Below are positions 8,772-17,242 of a stretch of 64,000 bases of DNA, piece by piece. Every line of letters begins with the position of its first letter. The first letter of the stretch is position 1. The stretch comes from Pseudomonas sp. B21-023 (lineage in GTDB: Bacteria; Pseudomonadota; Gammaproteobacteria; Pseudomonadales; Pseudomonadaceae): the NCBI RefSeq assembly GCF_024749165.1, contig NZ_CP087190.1, positions 4,313,501 to 4,377,500 on the forward strand. The letters run 5' to 3'. The translations under genes and the position numbers were made by a program. Under the pieces are notes generated by a model, which was not told where the DNA came from, did not search any database, and saw nothing but the letters and a program-made list of their open reading frames with translations.

Positions 8772-10079
8772 ATGAACGCAGCACTGAACAACGGGCCGGC
8801 CCAACGCGCGCCGTCCTACTACAGCGCCACCCTCAATGACGCGACCGAATACCCCACACTCAAGGGCACGGTGCAGGTGGACGTGGCGATCATCGGCGGC
8901 GGCTTCACCGGCATGGCCACTGCGGTGGAGCTGGCCGAACGTGGCCTGAAGGTAGCCATCGTCGAGACCAACCGCATCGGCTGGGGCGCCAGTGGGCGCA
9001 ACGGTGGCCAGGTCACCGGCAGCCTGTCGGGCGACGAGGCCATGCGCACGCAGATGCGCGACCGTCTGGGCGCCGAGGTGGACGACTTCATCTGGCACCT
9101 GCGCTGGCGCGGCCACCAGATCATCGAACAGCGCGTCGAACGCTACGGCATCCAGTGCGACCTCAAGCACGGCCACCTGCACGCGGCGATGAAACCTTCG
9201 CACATGACCGAACTGCGCGCCTTCGAGGCCGAAGCCCAACGCCGCGGCATGGGCGACCTGGTGCAGTTGCTCGACAGCGAAGCCATGCAACAGCACCTGC
9301 AGAGCCCGCTGTACCTCGGCGCGTTGAAGAACCGCCGCAACCTGCACCTGCATCCGCTCAACCTGTGCCTGGGCGAGGCCCGCGCCGCCCATGGCCTCGG
9401 CGCGCTGGTGTTCGAGAATTCCGAAGTGCTGGAGATCATCCACGGCCCTCGTCCGGCCGTGGTCACGGCGCAGGGACGGATCGAGGCACGCCAGGTAATG
9501 CTGGCCGGCGACGTCTACCACAAACTGGAAAAACGCCAGCTCAAGGGCAAGATCTTCCCGGCCATGGGCGGCATCGTCACCACCGCGCCACTGGGCGACC
9601 TGGCCGACCAGATCAACCCGCAGGACCTGGCGGTGTACGACTGCCGCTTCGTTCTCGACTACTACCGCCTGACCGCCGACAAACGCCTGCTGTTCGGCGG
9701 CGGCGCCAACTACTCCGGGCGCGACTCACGAGATATCGAAGACGAACTGCGTCCGTGCATCGAGCGTACCTTCCCGGCGCTCAAGGGTGTGCCGATCGAA
9801 TTCCAATGGAGCTGCGCGATGGGCATCGTGGTCAACCGCATCCCGCAGCTGGGCAAGCTGTCGGACAACGTCTGGTACTGCCAGGGGTACTCCGGGCACG
9901 GCATCGCTACCAGCCACATCATGGGCGAGATCATGGCCGAGGCACTGACGGGGACGCTGGGGAAATTCGATACCTTTGCGGCGTGCAAGCACATCAAGGT
10001 GCCGATGGGAGACTTACTGGGGAATCCGCTGCTGGCGGCGGGGATGTGGTACTACCAGATGCTGGAAAAGTTGCGCTGA
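8772..10079 (+). CDS. FAD-dependent oxidoreductase, gamma-glutamylputrescine oxidase (PuuB/OrdL) type
   Basis: A 435-residue DAO-family flavoprotein. The FAD-binding Rossmann motif is VAIIGGGFTGMATAVELAERG (about residues 38-58), followed by the typical GWGASGRNGGQ. The C-terminal part has GYSGHGIATSHIMG, another conserved FAD-contacting stretch of the PuuB/OrdL group. The reaction is oxidation of a gamma-glutamylated amine to the aldehyde with release of H2O2. The gene follows the GS-like gene by 26 bp and is preceded by AAGGA, so the two probably form an operon that activates and then oxidises amines. A REP hairpin follows. No aldehyde dehydrogenase or hydrolase for the next steps lies nearby. 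Confidence 0.85.
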   Translation: MNAALNNGPAQRAPSYYSATLNDATEYPTLKGTVQVDVAIIGGGFTGMATAVELAERGLKVAIVETNRIGWGASGRNGGQVTGSLSGDEAMRTQMRDRLGAEVDDFIWHLRWRGHQIIEQRVERYGIQCDLKHGHLHAAMKPSHMTELRAFEAEAQRRGMGDLVQLLDSEAMQQHLQSPLYLGALKNRRNLHLHPLNLCLGEARAAHGLGALVFENSEVLEIIHGPRPAVVTAQGRIEARQVMLAGDVYHKLEKRQLKGKIFPAMGGIVTTAPLGDLADQINPQDLAVYDCRFVLDYYRLTADKRLLFGGGANYSGRDSRDIEDELRPCIERTFPALKGVPIEFQWSCAMGIVVNRIPQLGKLSDNVWYCQGYSGHGIATSHIMGEIMAEALTGTLGKFDTFAACKHIKVPMGDLLGNPLLAAGMWYYQMLEKLR

Positions 10080-10094
10080 ATTTCATATCGCCAA

Positions 10095-10123
10095 CGTGGG
10101 AGCGGGCTTGCCCCGCTCCCACG
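10095..10123. repeat. Single REP hairpin
   Basis: CGTGGGAGCGGG-CTTGC-CCCGCTCCCACG forms a near-perfect hairpin 15 bp after the oxidoreductase stop, between convergent genes. It may also act as a bidirectional terminator, although no T tract follows. Confidence 0.85.
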
Positions 10124-10148
10124 CCTCAATCCCAGAGCAGACTGCGGA

Positions 10149-11846
10149 TCAGGCGATCTTCTTCAGGCCCTGCTTTTTCAGCTCTTCGTCACGCAACTCG
10201 CGGCGCAGGATCTTGCCAACGTTGGTAGTCGGCAGCGCATCGCGGAACTCGATGGCCTTGGGCACCTTGTAGCCGGTGACGTTGGCACGCATGTGCTCCA
10301 TGACCTGTTCCTTGGTCAGTGTCATGCCAGGCTTGACCACGATGAACACCTTGATTACCTCGCCAGACTTCTCGTCCGGGACACCGATGGCCGCGCACTG
10401 CAACACACCTGGCAGCGTGGCAAGCACATCTTCGAGCTCGTTGGGGTACACGTTGAAGCCGGACACCAGGATCATGTCCTTCTTGCGATCGACGATGCGC
10501 ATGTAGCCATCAGGCTGGATCAAGGCAATGTCACCGGTTTTCAACCAGCCATTGCTGTCGATGATCTCGGCGGTGGCATCGTCCCGCTGCCAGTAGCCCT
10601 TCATCACCTGCGGCCCCTTGATACACAGCTCGCCCACCTCGCCCAGGGGTAGTTCCTGGCCGTTGTCGTCGATGATCTTGCACAGGGTGGACGGCACCGG
10701 GATACCGATGGTGCCCACCTGGTTGGCCGAGGTCGGGTTGACTGCCGCCACCGGGCTGGTCTCGGTCATCCCGTAACCTTCGCAGATGGCACAACCAGTC
10801 ACCGCCTTCCAGCGCTCGGCCACGCTCATCTGCAGCGCCATGCCACCGGACAAGGTGATCTTCAGCGCCGAGAAATCGAGGTTGCGGAAAGTCTCGTTGT
10901 TGCACAGGGCGACAAACAGCGTGTTGAGGCCGATGAAGCCGCTGAACTTCCACTTGCCCAGTTCCTTGACCATCGCCGGCAGGTCACGCGGGTTGCTGAT
11001 CAGCACGTTGTGGTTGCCGATCAGCATCATGGCCATGCAATGGAAGGTAAAGGCGTAGATGTGGTACAGCGGCAGCGGAGTGATGAGGATCTCGCAACCT
11101 TCGTGCAGGTTCGAGCCCATCAGCGCACGGCACTGCAGCATGTTGGCCACCAGGTTGCGATGGGTGAGCATCGCGCCCTTGGCCACGCCGGTGGTACCGC
11201 CGGTGTACTGCAGCACGGCGACGTCGCCGGGCTGCGGGTTGGCCTCGGTGACCGCGCCGCCCTTGCCCAGCGCCAGCGCGTCATTGAAGCGCACCGCGCC
11301 CGGCAGGTGGTAGGCCGGCACCATTTTCTTCACGTACTTGATGACGCTGTTGATCAGCAGGCGCTTGAGTGGTGGCAACAGGTCGGCCACTTCGGTGACA
11401 ATGACGTGTTTGACCTGGGTCTTGGGCACCACCTTTTCCGCCAGGTGCGCCATGTTGGCCAGGCACACCAACGCCTTGGCGCCGGAGTCGTTGAACTGGT
11501 GCTCCAGCTCCCGCGCAGTGTACAGCGGGTTGGTGTTGACCACGATCAGCCCGGCACGCATGGCGCCGAAGACGGCGACAGGGTACTGCAGGACATTGGG
11601 CAACTGGACCGCGATGCGGTCACCCGGCTTCAGGTCGGTATGCTGCTGCAGCCAGGCGGCGAAGGCACCGGACAACGTGTACAGCTCGCCGTAGGTGATG
11701 GTCTTGCCCAGGTTGCTAAAGGCAGGTTTGTCGGCAAAGCGTTGGCAGGATTGCTTGAGTACCGCCTGGATATTGGGGAATTCGTCAGGATTGATGTCCG
11801 CCGTGACCCCGGCTGGGTACTTATCCTTCCAAAAATGTTCGATCAT
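10149..11846 (-). CDS. fadD1: Long-chain fatty-acid CoA ligase FadD1
   Basis: A 565-residue ANL-superfamily ligase that activates fatty acids to acyl-CoA at the inner membrane. The P-loop-like AMP motif YTGGTTGVAKG is at about 214-224. The adenylation motif GYGMTETSP and the FACS signature NGWLKTGDIA...DRKKDMILVSGFNVYP are intact, and the catalytic lysine motif GKILRRELR is near the C-terminus. Length and N-terminus match FadD1 of P. putida and P. aeruginosa. The ATG at 11846 has AAGGAG 11 bases upstream. It lies downstream of a second fadD on the same strand, with a 342-bp gap that has its own promoter-like sequence, so it is probably transcribed independently as well. Confidence 0.95.
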   Translation of the reverse strand: MIEHFWKDKYPAGVTADINPDEFPNIQAVLKQSCQRFADKPAFSNLGKTITYGELYTLSGAFAAWLQQHTDLKPGDRIAVQLPNVLQYPVAVFGAMRAGLIVVNTNPLYTARELEHQFNDSGAKALVCLANMAHLAEKVVPKTQVKHVIVTEVADLLPPLKRLLINSVIKYVKKMVPAYHLPGAVRFNDALALGKGGAVTEANPQPGDVAVLQYTGGTTGVAKGAMLTHRNLVANMLQCRALMGSNLHEGCEILITPLPLYHIYAFTFHCMAMMLIGNHNVLISNPRDLPAMVKELGKWKFSGFIGLNTLFVALCNNETFRNLDFSALKITLSGGMALQMSVAERWKAVTGCAICEGYGMTETSPVAAVNPTSANQVGTIGIPVPSTLCKIIDDNGQELPLGEVGELCIKGPQVMKGYWQRDDATAEIIDSNGWLKTGDIALIQPDGYMRIVDRKKDMILVSGFNVYPNELEDVLATLPGVLQCAAIGVPDEKSGEVIKVFIVVKPGMTLTKEQVMEHMRANVTGYKVPKAIEFRDALPTTNVGKILRRELRDEELKKQGLKKIA

Positions 11847-12006
11847 GGAAGCCCGCTCCTTCAGCAACAGCGAATTCGGTACGCGTCGATGCGCTTATTA
11901 TTGATATGAGAGGACGGCTCATTGCAAACCGGATCCTCTGAAAGCGCGCCGAGAGTAACAGCTTTGCAAGGGGTCGCCTAGAGGCCGGAATGGGCCGGCA
12001 GGCCAC

Positions 12007-12052
12007 AAAAATGACTCAATGAACAATACAGGTCATTTTTAGAGTAATTATA
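12007..12052 (-). promoter_or_regulatory. Putative fadD1 promoter with operator-like inverted repeat
   Basis: On the minus strand a perfect TATAAT (12052-12047) is preceded by TG, but the -35 region is poor (TTCAGG-like, 18 bp away). Immediately downstream, around the expected start site, is a perfect 9-bp inverted repeat AAAAATGAC-N16-GTCATTTTT (12007-12015 and 12032-12040). It could be a repressor operator over +1 or a 5' hairpin in the roughly 200-nt leader. Confidence 0.55.
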
Positions 12053-12066
12053 CAAAATGTCGCGAA

Positions 12067-12107
12067 AGCGCCTGAAAATCTCGATCTAGACAGGTTTTAC
12101 AGGCGCT
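12067..12107. repeat. Imperfect inverted repeat upstream of the fadD1 promoter
   Basis: Arms AGCGCCTG(N0-1)AAAA at 12067-12078 and TTTTACAGGCGCT at 12095-12107 are complementary with a single bulge. It lies between the fadD2 stop (12189) and the fadD1 -10, so it may terminate fadD2 transcription or bind a regulator of fadD1. The remainder of the gap, 12108-12188, shows only degenerate REP-like sequence. Confidence 0.5.
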
Positions 12108-12188
12108 GGCTTGCCCCTTGATGGCGTCTTGCCTGGCAATGGCCTTCACCCAGGCTCACGCGATCATGGGACAAACCCGCTCCTGCTA

Positions 12189-13877
12189 TCAGGCAATATC
12201 ACGCAATTCCCGACGCAGGATCTTGCCCACCGGTGTCATCGGCAGCGAATCGCGCAGCACGATGTGCTTGGGCACCTTGTAACCGGTGAAATTGCTCTTG
12301 CAGAACGCCTTGAGCTCATCGACGCTCACCCCGCCCGCACGCGGCACCACGAACAGCTTCACCGCTTCGCCGGTGCGCTCGTCCGGCACGCCGATCACCG
12401 CGCAGCTGGCCACCTGCGGATGGCCCATCACCACGTCCTCGATCTCGTTGGGATACACGTTGAAGCCCGAGACGATGATCATGTCTTTCTTGCGGTCGAC
12501 GATCCGCGTGTAGCCGTCCGGGTCGATGATCGCGATGTCGCCGGTCTTCAGCCAGCCTTCGCTGTCCAGCACCTGGGCGGTAGCCTCCGGCTGCTGCCAA
12601 TAGCCCTTCATCACCTGCGGCCCCTTGATGCACAACTCGCCACGCTCGCCCAACGGTTGTTCGTGACCGTCATCGTCGATCACCTTGAACCCCGTGCCAG
12701 GTACCGGGATCCCCACCGTTCCCAGGCGCGCCAGCTGGCCATAGGGGTTGGTGCTGGCCGCTGGCGAGGTCTCGGTCAGGCCGTAGCCTTCGACGATGCG
12801 GCAACCCGTGAGCGCCTCCCAGCGCTCGGCGGTGGCCTTGACCAGCGCGGTGCCGCCGGAATTGGTGATCTTCAGCGCGGAGAAATCCAGCGACTTGAAC
12901 CCCGGGTTGTCCATCAGCGCGACGAACAGGGTATTCAGGCCTACCAGCGCCGAGAACCGCCACTTGCCCAGTTCCTTGATGAACCCCGGAATGTCGCGGG
13001 GGTTGGTGATCAGCACGTTGTGATTGCCGGTTACCATCATGCACATGCAGTTCGCGGTAAAGGCATAGATGTGGTACAGCGGCAGCGGCGCGATCATCAC
13101 CTCCTGCCCTTGCTTGATCAGCGGCTGGCCATCGGGCCCGTGCTGGCCGAAACAGGCCAGGACCTGAAGCATGTTGGCCACCAGGTTGCCATGGGTGAGC
13201 ATGGCCCCCTTGGCCAGGCCCGTGGTCCCGCCGGTGTACTGCAGCACCGCGACATCGTCGAGCGTCTGCGCCACTGGTTGGTGGTTGAGCCGTTGCCCCT
13301 GGCGCAGGACGTGCTTGAACGAGACCGCCTGGGGCAGCTGATAGGCGGGGACCATCTTCTTCAGCTTGTCGACCACGGTGTTGATCAGCCAACCCTTGGC
13401 CGCCGGCAGCAAGTCGCCCATCTTCGCTTCGATCAGGTACTCGATGCCGGTGTCGGGCAACACCTCCTGCACGCGCTTGCCGAACATGTTCAGGTACACC
13501 AACGCGCGGGCGCCGGAGTCCTTGAACTGATGGCGCATCTCGCGCTCGGTGTACAACGGGTTGGTGTTGACCACCACCAGCCCGGCGCGCAAGGCGCCGA
13601 ACACGGCGATCGGGTATTGCAGGACGTTGGGCATCTGCACCGCGATGCGGTCGCCCGGCGCCAGGTCGGTGTGCTGCTGCAACCAGGCGGCGAAAGCCGC
13701 CGAGTAGCGTTCGAGGTCCGCGTAGCTCAGGGTGACGCCAAGGTTGCTGTATGCCGGCCGGTCGGCGAAGCGCTTGCAGGAGCGTTCGAACACGTCGACC
13801 ACGGAGGTATAGGCATTCATGTCAATGGTGGAAGGCACGCCCGCCGGGCGCTTGTCGTTCCAGAAATCGGCTTGCAT
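12189..13877 (-). CDS. fadD2: Long-chain fatty-acid CoA ligase FadD2
   Basis: A 562-residue paralogue of the adjacent FadD1, with the same architecture: YTGGTTGLAKG for ATP binding, GYGLTETSPA for adenylation, a FACS block EGWLKTGDIA...DRKKDMIIVSGFNVYP and C-terminal GKILRRELR. Tandem fadD copies are a known feature of fluorescent pseudomonads; in P. putida, FadD1 is the main enzyme and FadD2 is usually cryptic until FadD1 is lost. The start at 13877 matches FadD2 homologues, with AGAGGA upstream. It is divergent from the alpha/beta hydrolase gene. Confidence 0.95.
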   Translation of the reverse strand: MQADFWNDKRPAGVPSTIDMNAYTSVVDVFERSCKRFADRPAYSNLGVTLSYADLERYSAAFAAWLQQHTDLAPGDRIAVQMPNVLQYPIAVFGALRAGLVVVNTNPLYTEREMRHQFKDSGARALVYLNMFGKRVQEVLPDTGIEYLIEAKMGDLLPAAKGWLINTVVDKLKKMVPAYQLPQAVSFKHVLRQGQRLNHQPVAQTLDDVAVLQYTGGTTGLAKGAMLTHGNLVANMLQVLACFGQHGPDGQPLIKQGQEVMIAPLPLYHIYAFTANCMCMMVTGNHNVLITNPRDIPGFIKELGKWRFSALVGLNTLFVALMDNPGFKSLDFSALKITNSGGTALVKATAERWEALTGCRIVEGYGLTETSPAASTNPYGQLARLGTVGIPVPGTGFKVIDDDGHEQPLGERGELCIKGPQVMKGYWQQPEATAQVLDSEGWLKTGDIAIIDPDGYTRIVDRKKDMIIVSGFNVYPNEIEDVVMGHPQVASCAVIGVPDERTGEAVKLFVVPRAGGVSVDELKAFCKSNFTGYKVPKHIVLRDSLPMTPVGKILRRELRDIA

Positions 13878-14078
13878 TTATTGTTGTTCCTCTACCGGGA
13901 CGTCCCTGACCTGATCGCCTGATGGCAAAAAGGTGTTCAGCCGACGTTAGCAGCTCTGTCGAGGGTGGCAAATACGCCAAGTGCCGCCATTAACATTGTG
14001 AATCTCTTTTCTACCCTTCCTGCAATCGAGCGCTTTGCGCATACACTGTTGGCGAACCTTCGCGCGCAAGGACCCGCC

Positions 14079-15023
14079 ATGCCCCATGACGCCTTCTGGC
14101 TCCCCGCCAGCGAGCATTGCAGTCTTTATGTTCATCAATGGCTGCCCGCCACGCCGGTCAAGGCCGTGGTGTTGCTGGCCCACGGCATGGCCGAGCATGC
14201 CGGGCGCTACCAGCGCCTGGGCCATGCCCTCAATGCAGCTGGCTACGGGCTGCTCGCCCCCGACCTGCGCGGCCATGGCCGTACCGCCGAACTGGGCAGC
14301 CTGGGCTTGTTCGCCCGCCATAATGGCTGGAATGCCGTGGTCAACGACCTGGGCCTGTTGGCACAGCACGTCGGCCAGCAGTTCCCGGGCACCCCGCTGT
14401 TCCTGTTCGGCCACAGCATGGGCAGCTACATCGCCCAGGCTTACCTGCTGCACCACAGCGCCAGCCTGCAAGGCGCGATCCTCAGCGGTTCGAACTTCCA
14501 GCCGGTGGCACTGTACCGGTCCGCGCGCCTGATCGCCCGGTTCGAAGCCTGGCGCCAAGGCCCCCTGGGCAAGAGCGCGCTGATCGACTGGCTGTCGTTC
14601 GGCTCGTTCAACAAGGCCTTCAAACCCAACCGCACGGCATTTGACTGGCTCAGCCGCGATGCCGGGGAAGTGGACAAGTACATCGCCGACCCGTTGTGCG
14701 GCTTCCGTTGCAGCAACCAGCTGTGGCTCGACCTGCTGCAGGGGCTGGCACAGATCAGCCAGCCCAGGCACCTAGGGCAGATCGACCCAAACCTGCCTAT
14801 TTTGGTGATCGGCGGCGAATGTGATCCGGTGAGTGCCGGCAAGCGTCTCACCCATCTGGCCGACGCCCTGCGCGCGACCGGCAACCGTCATGTACAGTTG
14901 CGCATCTACCCCGGCGCACGCCACGAAGTGCTCAACGAAACCCATCGCGACGAGGTCACCGCCGAGATCATCGGCTGGCTGGACCAGGCGCTGGCCCTTG
15001 GCCGCCCTGCCCGCAGTGAATGA
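14079..15023 (+). CDS. Alpha/beta hydrolase, monoacylglycerol lipase / lysophospholipase type
   Basis: A 314-residue serine hydrolase of the Hydrolase_4 family. HGMAEHAGRY is the oxyanion-hole region, GHSMGS the nucleophile elbow with the catalytic serine, and the C-terminal Asp (GECDPVS) and His (GARHEVLNE) complete the triad. Family members cleave monoacylglycerols or lysophospholipids in the cytoplasm. The ATG at 14079 is chosen because AAGGA precedes it and the fold begins immediately after; the longer frame from 13965 adds an unconserved tail. With fadD2 divergent and phaJ4 34 bp downstream, it probably supplies or recycles acyl chains. Confidence 0.85.
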   Translation: MPHDAFWLPASEHCSLYVHQWLPATPVKAVVLLAHGMAEHAGRYQRLGHALNAAGYGLLAPDLRGHGRTAELGSLGLFARHNGWNAVVNDLGLLAQHVGQQFPGTPLFLFGHSMGSYIAQAYLLHHSASLQGAILSGSNFQPVALYRSARLIARFEAWRQGPLGKSALIDWLSFGSFNKAFKPNRTAFDWLSRDAGEVDKYIADPLCGFRCSNQLWLDLLQGLAQISQPRHLGQIDPNLPILVIGGECDPVSAGKRLTHLADALRATGNRHVQLRIYPGARHEVLNETHRDEVTAEIIGWLDQALALGRPARSE

Positions 15024-15057
15024 TCGGCCACCTCGCGCGCCCTACAAGGAAGCCTCG

Positions 15058-15528
15058 ATGACCCAGGTCACCAACACCCCTTACGAAGCCCTCGAAGTCG
15101 GCCAGAAAGCTGAGTACAAGAAGTCTGTCGAAGAGCGCGACATCCAGCTGTTCGCCGCCATGTCCGGCGACCACAACCCGGTGCACCTGGACGCCGAGTT
15201 CGCCGCCAAGAGCATGTTCCGCGAGCGCATCGCCCATGGCATGTTCAGTGGCGCGCTGATCAGCGCCGCGGTGGCCTGCACCTTGCCTGGCCCGGGCACC
15301 ATCTACCTGGGCCAGCAGATGAGCTTCCAGAAGCCGGTGAAGATCGGGGACGAATTGACCGTGCGCCTGGAAATTCTCGAGAAGCTGCCCAAGTTCAAGG
15401 TGCGCATCGCCACCAATGTCTACAACCAGAACGATGAGCTGGTCGTCAGTGGCGAGGCCGAGATCCTCGCGCCGCGCAAGCAGCAGACGGTCGAGCTGGT
15501 CAGCCCGCCGAACTTTGTCGCCAGCTGA
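15058..15528 (+). CDS. phaJ4: MaoC-type (R)-specific enoyl-CoA hydratase PhaJ4
   Basis: A 156-residue single hot-dog-fold hydratase. The hydratase 2 motif carries the catalytic Asp/His pair in FAAMSGDHNPVHLD, followed by RIAHGM. PhaJ enzymes hydrate enoyl-CoA from beta-oxidation to (R)-3-hydroxyacyl-CoA, the precursor of medium-chain polyhydroxyalkanoate. Size and context next to fadD genes match PhaJ4 of P. putida and P. aeruginosa. AAGGAAG lies just before the ATG. It is probably cotranscribed with the hydrolase and ends 39 bp before the convergent sigma-factor gene. Confidence 0.88.
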   Translation: MTQVTNTPYEALEVGQKAEYKKSVEERDIQLFAAMSGDHNPVHLDAEFAAKSMFRERIAHGMFSGALISAAVACTLPGPGTIYLGQQMSFQKPVKIGDELTVRLEILEKLPKFKVRIATNVYNQNDELVVSGEAEILAPRKQQTVELVSPPNFVAS

Positions 15529-15566
15529 TTCACCACGCCGGCCATCGCGGGCACGCTGGCGATAGC

Positions 15567-16805
15567 TCAGCCCAGTTCGCGTAACCGCCGTTCGATATGC
15601 CGCCGTTCCGGCCCCTGGCGGGTGAGCCTCAGCGCTTGCTGCCAGGCATCCCGGGCCTGATCGAGGTTGCCCAGCTGCCGGTGCAGTTCGGCGCGCGCGG
15701 CATGGGCCAGGTGATAATCACCCAGCTCGCCCCGCTGCAGGATTGCCTCCACCGCCTGCAACCCCACCTGGGCGCCGTCCCGCCTGGCCAGCGCCGCCGC
15801 CCGGTTCAGCTCCACCACCGCTGATGGCCAGTGACGCTGCAGCACATCGTACAGGCCGATGATCTCGTCCCAATCCGTGGCCTCGGCGCTGGGCGCTTCG
15901 GCATGCACCGCGGCTATGGCCGCCTGCACGGTATACGGCCCGAGGTCGCGACTGCGCAGTGCCTGCTGGACCAGTTGGCTGCCCTCGTCGATCTGCCCGC
16001 GATCCCACAAGCTGCGATCCTGCTCATCCAGCAGCACCAGCTCACCATGGGCATCGCTGCGAGCCCGCTGCCGCGATGCCTGCAGCAGCATCAACGCCAA
16101 GAGCCCGTGCACTTCGGCATCGGGCAGCAACTGGGCCACCAGACGCCCCAGGCGGATCGCCTCATCGGTCAGCTCGCGGGTGGTGACATCTTCGCCCGCC
16201 GAGGCCGAATAGCCTTCGTTGAATACCAGGTAGATGACCCGCAGCACGCTTTCCAGGCGCTCGGGCAGCTCGCTCAGCTCCGGCACCTGATAGGGAATCT
16301 TCGCATCACGGATCTTGGCCTTGGCACGCACGATGCGTTGGGCGATGGTGGCCGGGCTTTGCAGGAAGGCACGGGCGATCTGCTCGGTGGTCAGGTCACA
16401 CACCTCGCGCAGGGTCAACGGCACCTGGGCGTCGGAAGCCAGCGCCGGGTGACAGCAGGTGAAGATCAGCCGCAGTCGGTCATCGGCCAGCAACGTCTGC
16501 TCGCCCGGATCGTCCGCTTCGCGTTCGAGCAACATGATCAGGTCGGCCTGGGAGCGGTCGAAGCGGGCACGCCGGCGCAGGGCATCGATGGCCTTGAAGC
16601 GGCCGACAGACACCAGCCAAGCCCGCGGGTTGTCCGGGATACCATCACGCTGCCAGCGTTGGACGGCAATGAAGAAGGCATCGTGCATGGCCTCCTCGGC
16701 CAGGTCGAAGTCCCCCAGCAGGCGGATGAGGGTCGCCAGGATCCGCCGCGAATCGCGGCGGTAGACAGCCTCCACCTCCTGGCGGACTTGCGCTTCCCCC
16801 ACCAT
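15567..16805 (-). CDS. ECF42-group RNA polymerase sigma factor with C-terminal TPR-like extension
   Basis: A 412-residue sigma factor. Region 2 is near the N-terminus (LIRLLGDFDLAEEAMHDAF, NPRAWLVSVGRFKAIDALRRR). Region 4 is ALASDAQVPLTLREVCDLTTEQIARAFLQSP. A long C-terminal helical domain of the DUF6596/TPR type follows, ending with repeats such as GNLDQARDAWQQAL. This layout and the adjacent DGPF protein define the ECF42 group; such sigmas lack an anti-sigma factor and are probably controlled by their C-terminal extension. The P. putida KT2440 counterpart has, from memory, been named ECF-10 and linked to stress tolerance and biofilm. The ATG at 16805 overlaps the stop of a tiny leader ORF; a longer in-frame start at 16868 would overlap the upstream gene. 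Confidence 0.88.
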   Translation of the reverse strand: MVGEAQVRQEVEAVYRRDSRRILATLIRLLGDFDLAEEAMHDAFFIAVQRWQRDGIPDNPRAWLVSVGRFKAIDALRRRARFDRSQADLIMLLEREADDPGEQTLLADDRLRLIFTCCHPALASDAQVPLTLREVCDLTTEQIARAFLQSPATIAQRIVRAKAKIRDAKIPYQVPELSELPERLESVLRVIYLVFNEGYSASAGEDVTTRELTDEAIRLGRLVAQLLPDAEVHGLLALMLLQASRQRARSDAHGELVLLDEQDRSLWDRGQIDEGSQLVQQALRSRDLGPYTVQAAIAAVHAEAPSAEATDWDEIIGLYDVLQRHWPSAVVELNRAAALARRDGAQVGLQAVEAILQRGELGDYHLAHAARAELHRQLGNLDQARDAWQQALRLTRQGPERRHIERRLRELG

Positions 16806-16831
16806 CAATCGGGCTTTCCCTGCTGACTCAT
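16805..16831 (-). CDS. Possible 8-codon leader ORF coupled to the sigma gene
   Basis: GGGAG sits 9 bases before an ATG at 16831 that opens a frame of 8 codons (MSQQGKPD). Its TGA overlaps the sigma-factor ATG as TGATG. The sigma start itself has only a modest AGGGAAA 9 bases upstream. This suggests translational coupling. Alternatively the real sigma start is the same ATG and a one-base difference has separated the frames. Confidence 0.3.
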   Translation of the reverse strand: MSQQGKPD

Positions 16832-16851
16832 GCGGCTTTTCTCCCGTTGCG

Positions 16852-17196
16852 TCAGGGTTGCAGTTCACGCACCGGCCGAACCTCGACGCTGCCCACCCGG
16901 GCTGCCGGGATGCCCTTGGCGATGTTCAGCGCCTCGTTGAGGTCACGGGCGTCGACCAGGTAGAAACCGGCCAGTTGCTCCTTGGTTTCGGCGAACGGGC
17001 CATCGGTCAGGCTCATCCGCCCGGCGCGTACACGTACCGTGGTGGCCGTCTGCACAGGCTTGAGCGCCTCGGCGGCGAGCATGCGCCCGCTGCCCTGGAT
17101 GGATTCGGCGTAGGCCATGCATTCGGCGTCTTCGGGGCTGTCGGGCAGGCTGTGCAACAGCGCTTCATCACAATAGACCAGGCACAGGTATTTCAT
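16852..17196 (-). CDS. DGPF/YCII-related domain protein
   Basis: A 114-residue protein with the diagnostic motif LTDGPFAETKEQLAGFYLVD in its second half. It is predicted to be a ferredoxin-like alpha/beta fold of the dimeric alpha-beta barrel type. DGPF proteins are the hallmark partners of ECF42 sigma factors; they are presumed small-molecule enzymes or sensors, and no reaction is established. It sits between the NTF2-like gene (47 bp upstream) and the sigma gene (47 bp downstream when measured to the ATG at 16805), in one operon. Confidence 0.85.
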   Translation of the reverse strand: MKYLCLVYCDEALLHSLPDSPEDAECMAYAESIQGSGRMLAAEALKPVQTATTVRVRAGRMSLTDGPFAETKEQLAGFYLVDARDLNEALNIAKGIPAARVGSVEVRPVRELQP

Positions 17197-17242
17197 GATC
17201 GTCTCCAGCAGGTCGGCTCGGTGCGGTGGGCGATGAGCGGTA

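Noticed and set aside
7060..8784. 574-residue open frame antisense to the glutamine synthetase-like gene
   Set aside because: Shadow frame; the plus strand carries conserved glutamine synthetase blocks.
12111..13922. 603-residue open frame antisense to fadD2
   Set aside because: The fadD2 product has complete ligase motifs and the antisense frame has none; it exists only because of codon bias.
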